Origin: Allochromatium vinosum DSM 180
GTDB lineage: Bacteria > Pseudomonadota > Gammaproteobacteria > Chromatiales > Chromatiaceae
Length of the DNA: 64,000 nucleotides
Assembly (NCBI RefSeq): GCF_000025485.1
Contig: NC_013851.1
Span: 2,972,001-3,036,000 of the forward strand
Direction of reading: 5' to 3'
Part shown: in pieces, positions 61,572 through 64,000 of the stretch
How the letters are laid out: each line of letters starts with the position of its first letter
Numbering within the stretch: the stretch's first letter is position 1
Notes under the pieces: generated by a model
What the model was told of the DNA's origin: nothing
The model's input: the letters and a program-made list of their open reading frames with translations, nothing else
Database searches by the model: none
Translations under genes and position numbers: made by a program

Positions 61572-63082
61572 AACTGTTCAAGATTCGCGGCGGCGTCCAT
61601 CCCGATGACCGCAAACGCCTGGCCTCCGAGCAGCCGATCGAGACGCTGCCCCTGCCGGATCTCTTGCACATCCCGCTGCAACAGCACATCGGCGCGCCGG
61701 CCAGTCCGGCCGTGCGGCGTGGTCAGCGCGTGGCCAAGGGTGAGCTGCTGGCCCATGGTCAGGGCGTGATCTCGGCGCCGGTCCATGCCCCGACCTCGGG
61801 ACGCATCATGGGCGTGGGTCAGTATCCGGCCCATCATGCGTCCGGACTCTCGGTGCCGACCATCACGCTCAAGCCCGATGGCGAGGATCGCTGGGCCGAT
61901 CACATCCAGGGCGTCGAGGATCCATTCGCGCTCGCGCCCGAGGAGATCGCCGCGCGCGTGGCCGCCGCCGGCATCGTCGGTCTGGGCGGCGCGACCTTTC
62001 CCTCCGCCGTCAAGCTCGATCTGCGCAAGCGCTATGCGGTCCACACGCTCGTCATCAATGGGGCCGAATGTGAACCCTATCTGACCTGTGACGATCGCCT
62101 GATGCGCGAACGGGCCGAGTCGGTGATCGACGGAATTCGCCTCATGGCCCGCGCCCTGGGCGTGAGCCGGATCGTCATCGGCATCGAGGACAACAAACCC
62201 GAGGCGCAGGCCGCAATGGCGGTGGCGGCCTCGATCGATCCCGACATCCGGATCGCGCGCCTGCCGACCCGCTATCCGATGGGGTCGGAAAAACATCTGG
62301 TCCAGACCCTGACCGGACGCGAGACCCCGGCACGCGGTCTGACGGCCGACATCGGTGTGGTGGTGCACAACCCTGCAACCGCCTTCGCCGTGCACGAGGC
62401 GCTGCGGCTGGGTCATCCGCTGGTCGCGCGCGTGGTCACCGTCAGCGGTGGAGCCATCGCCCGTCCGGCCAATGTGCGCGTGCCGCTCGGCACCCGGGTC
62501 CAGGATCTGATCGCTCATTGCGGCGGTTTCAAGGACGAACCGGCGCGGCTCATCAGCGGCGGTCCCATGATGGGCCAGCCCTTGCCGAGCACCCGTGTCC
62601 CCATGGTCAAGGGCAGCAATGGCGTGCTGGCACTCACCGCCGCCGAGATCAATGGCGGCACGCCCCGTCCCTGCATCCGCTGTGCCGGCTGCGTCCAGGC
62701 TTGCCCCTGCGGTCTGGTGCCGCTGGAGATGGTCGCGCACATCCGCGCCGGCGATCTGGAGGGCGCGGTCAAACGCGGTCTGATGGACTGCATCGGCTGT
62801 GGTTCCTGCGCCTATGTCTGTCCGGGACATATCCCCCTGGTCCAGTATCTCAACCATGCCAAGGGCGAGATGGCCGCGCGCGGACGCGCCAAGCAGAAAC
62901 AGACCGAGACCAAGCGGCTCGCCGAGCAGCGCACCGCGCGCATGGAAGCGATCAAACGCGCCAAGCGCGAACAGATGGAACAGCGCAAACGCGAGATGGC
63001 GGCGCGCAAGAAAGCCGAGGCCGCAGCCGCCGCGCAACAGGCGACTGCCGCCGAACCTGTCGCCGCCGAGACGGAGGCCTGA
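61568..63082 (+). CDS. rnfC: RnfC, NADH-interacting Fe-S flavoprotein subunit
   Basis: A 504-residue protein. GGVHPDDRK is the standard N-terminus; the NADH/FMN-binding region has GIVGLGGATFPSAVKL and INGAECEPYLTCDDRLM. Two 4Fe-4S motifs are CIRCAGCVQACP and CIGCGSCAYVCP. The C-terminal 80 residues are a Lys/Arg/Glu/Ala-rich helix of variable length in this family. The ATG overlaps the rnfB stop. A much longer open frame from 60062 covers rnfA and rnfB in another frame and is not a gene. Confidence 0.96.
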   Translation: MKLFKIRGGVHPDDRKRLASEQPIETLPLPDLLHIPLQQHIGAPASPAVRRGQRVAKGELLAHGQGVISAPVHAPTSGRIMGVGQYPAHHASGLSVPTITLKPDGEDRWADHIQGVEDPFALAPEEIAARVAAAGIVGLGGATFPSAVKLDLRKRYAVHTLVINGAECEPYLTCDDRLMRERAESVIDGIRLMARALGVSRIVIGIEDNKPEAQAAMAVAASIDPDIRIARLPTRYPMGSEKHLVQTLTGRETPARGLTADIGVVVHNPATAFAVHEALRLGHPLVARVVTVSGGAIARPANVRVPLGTRVQDLIAHCGGFKDEPARLISGGPMMGQPLPSTRVPMVKGSNGVLALTAAEINGGTPRPCIRCAGCVQACPCGLVPLEMVAHIRAGDLEGAVKRGLMDCIGCGSCAYVCPGHIPLVQYLNHAKGEMAARGRAKQKQTETKRLAEQRTARMEAIKRAKREQMEQRKREMAARKKAEAAAAAQQATAAEPVAAETEA

Positions 63083-63083
63083 G

Positions 63084-64000
63084 ATGCCGATCGAGACACC
63101 CGCCGCCCAGTGCGGCCCCTTCGCCCACGACACCGTCGGCATCCCACGCACCATGGGGCTGGTGATGCTGGCCCTGGTTCCGGCCACCCTGTTCGGACTC
63201 TGGCAGTTCGGCTGGCCGGCGATCTGGCTCTTTCTGGCCACACTGGCCGGTGCCCTGCTCGCTGAGATCCTGAGTCTGTGGTTCGCCGGCAAACCGATCC
63301 GGCCCGATCTGAGCGACGGCACGGCACTCCTGACCGGCTGGCTGCTGGCCATGACTCTGCCGCCCTGGGCGCCCTGGTGGATCGGCGTGGTCGGTGCGCT
63401 GCTGGCGATCGTGGTCGCCAAACAGGTGTTCGGCGGTGTCGGCCAGAATCTGTTCAACCCGGCGATGGTCGCGCGCGTGGCGCTCCTGATCGCCTTTCCG
63501 CTGGAGATGACGAGTTTCGTCGCGCCCACGCCGCTGTTCTCCGCCGAAGCGCCGGGGCTGGTCGAGAGTCTCGCCATCACCTTCGGCGGTCAGGGCTTCG
63601 ACGCCTTCAGCGGGGCCACGGTACTTGGTCAGGTGCGCACCGAACTGGGTCAGGGCGAGACGCTGGCGACCATCCTGCCCGATCTCTATGCACCGCTCTC
63701 GGGCGCGGTCGGCACCGTCGCCGGCAGCCTGGGCGAGACCTCGGCGCTGCTGCTCCTGCTCGGCGGGCTGTTCCTGCTCTACAAGCGTGTCATCACCTGG
63801 CACATCCCGGTGGCGCTGCTCGGCACCATCGCCGTTCTGGCCGCGCTCATGCACCTGATCGATCCCGAACACTATGCCGGTCCGCTCTATCACCTAGTCT
63901 CGGGCGCGACCCTGCTCGGCGCCTTCTTCATCGCGACCGATCCGGTGACATCGCCCGTCTCGGCGCGCGGCCAGCTCCTCTTCGGCGCCGGTTGCGGACT
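63084..64000 (+). CDS. rnfD: RnfD, FMN-carrying membrane subunit (cut by window end)
   Basis: The first 305 codons are visible and run off the window. Membrane helices alternate from about residue 24. The flavinylation motif SGAT (in FDAFSGATVLGQ) carries the Thr that takes covalent FMN. VFGGVGQNLFNPAMVARV and a late FFIATDPVTSPVS block are RnfD/NqrB hallmarks. The start is one base after the rnfC stop. rnfG and rnfE are expected downstream. Confidence 0.95.
   Translation, partial: MPIETPAAQCGPFAHDTVGIPRTMGLVMLALVPATLFGLWQFGWPAIWLFLATLAGALLAEILSLWFAGKPIRPDLSDGTALLTGWLLAMTLPPWAPWWIGVVGALLAIVVAKQVFGGVGQNLFNPAMVARVALLIAFPLEMTSFVAPTPLFSAEAPGLVESLAITFGGQGFDAFSGATVLGQVRTELGQGETLATILPDLYAPLSGAVGTVAGSLGETSALLLLLGGLFLLYKRVITWHIPVALLGTIAVLAALMHLIDPEHYAGPLYHLVSGATLLGAFFIATDPVTSPVSARGQLLFGAGCG

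Noticed and set aside
60062-63082. A 1006-codon frame ending in RnfC
   Set aside because: The part before 61568 is an out-of-frame reading of the nif-rnf spacer, rnfA and rnfB; RnfC starts at 61568.
61562-63580. A 672-codon frame antisense to rnfC and rnfD
   Set aside because: RnfC and RnfD motifs prove the plus strand is coding.

Overview
The window comes from a high-GC, anaerobic, nitrogen-fixing anoxygenic phototroph. It carries an unbroken bacteriochlorophyll/reaction-centre gene block next to gammaproteobacterial-type relA, nifLA and rnf genes, which points to a purple sulfur bacterium of the Chromatiaceae (Allochromatium/Thiocystis-like). The species is an inference from gene content and order, not from a database match.

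Layout. 1-2.7 kb: end of a phenylacetate-CoA ligase-like gene, a secreted DUF4412-like protein, and a TerD domain fused to a PD-(D/E)XK nuclease. 2.75-18.2 kb (minus strand): one long photosynthesis array read bchF-bchN-bchB-bchH-bchL-bchM-puhA-puhB-puhC-puhE-hemN-bchJ-AMP ligase, with many stop/start overlaps. 18.7-22.75 kb (plus strand): ppsR, bchG, bchP and a small membrane protein. These genes cover Mg insertion (BchH), O-methylation (BchM), dark protochlorophyllide reduction (BchLNB), vinyl hydration (BchF), phytylation and phytyl reduction (BchG, BchP) and reaction-centre H-subunit assembly (PuhABCE), with PpsR as the likely aerobic repressor. The usual neighbours lhaA, the bch2/pucC-like gene and acsF are absent from their customary slots. 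A tRNA-Arg(CCT) follows at 22.8 kb.

23.2-40.4 kb (plus strand) is the most unusual part: nine tightly packed genes for envelope proteins. The first five match, in order and type, ppkA-tagT-tagS-tagR-tagQ of the type VI secretion threonine-phosphorylation pathway. However, the PpkA-like protein is only the periplasmic von Willebrand A part with its own signal peptide; there is no kinase, phosphatase, Fha or any structural secretion gene here. The module continues with a second coiled-coil lipoprotein, an S41 (Ser/Lys) protease, a 1576-residue mosaic exported protein (coiled coil, thrombospondin-1-like, Ig-like, TPR-like and beta domains) and an 1162-residue propeller/DUF945-like protein.

40.3-54 kb holds housekeeping and accessory genes: a relA operon with DUF1015 and phosphotransferase genes, ergothioneine genes egtB/egtD, a Lon-substrate-binding-domain protein, a two-gene DUF4365 nuclease-like cassette, a hybrid PAS histidine kinase with a glutamine amidotransferase, and SufA/SufE-like Fe-S proteins. 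54-56.6 kb encodes a two-subunit molybdenum hydroxylase whose expected catalytic Glu appears to be Thr. 56.7-64 kb is nitrogen-fixation control and electron supply: nifA and nifL (minus) diverge from rnfABCD (plus). The 384-base spacer holds a sigma-54 promoter facing each way and a single NifA upstream activator site. rnfD runs off the end of the window.
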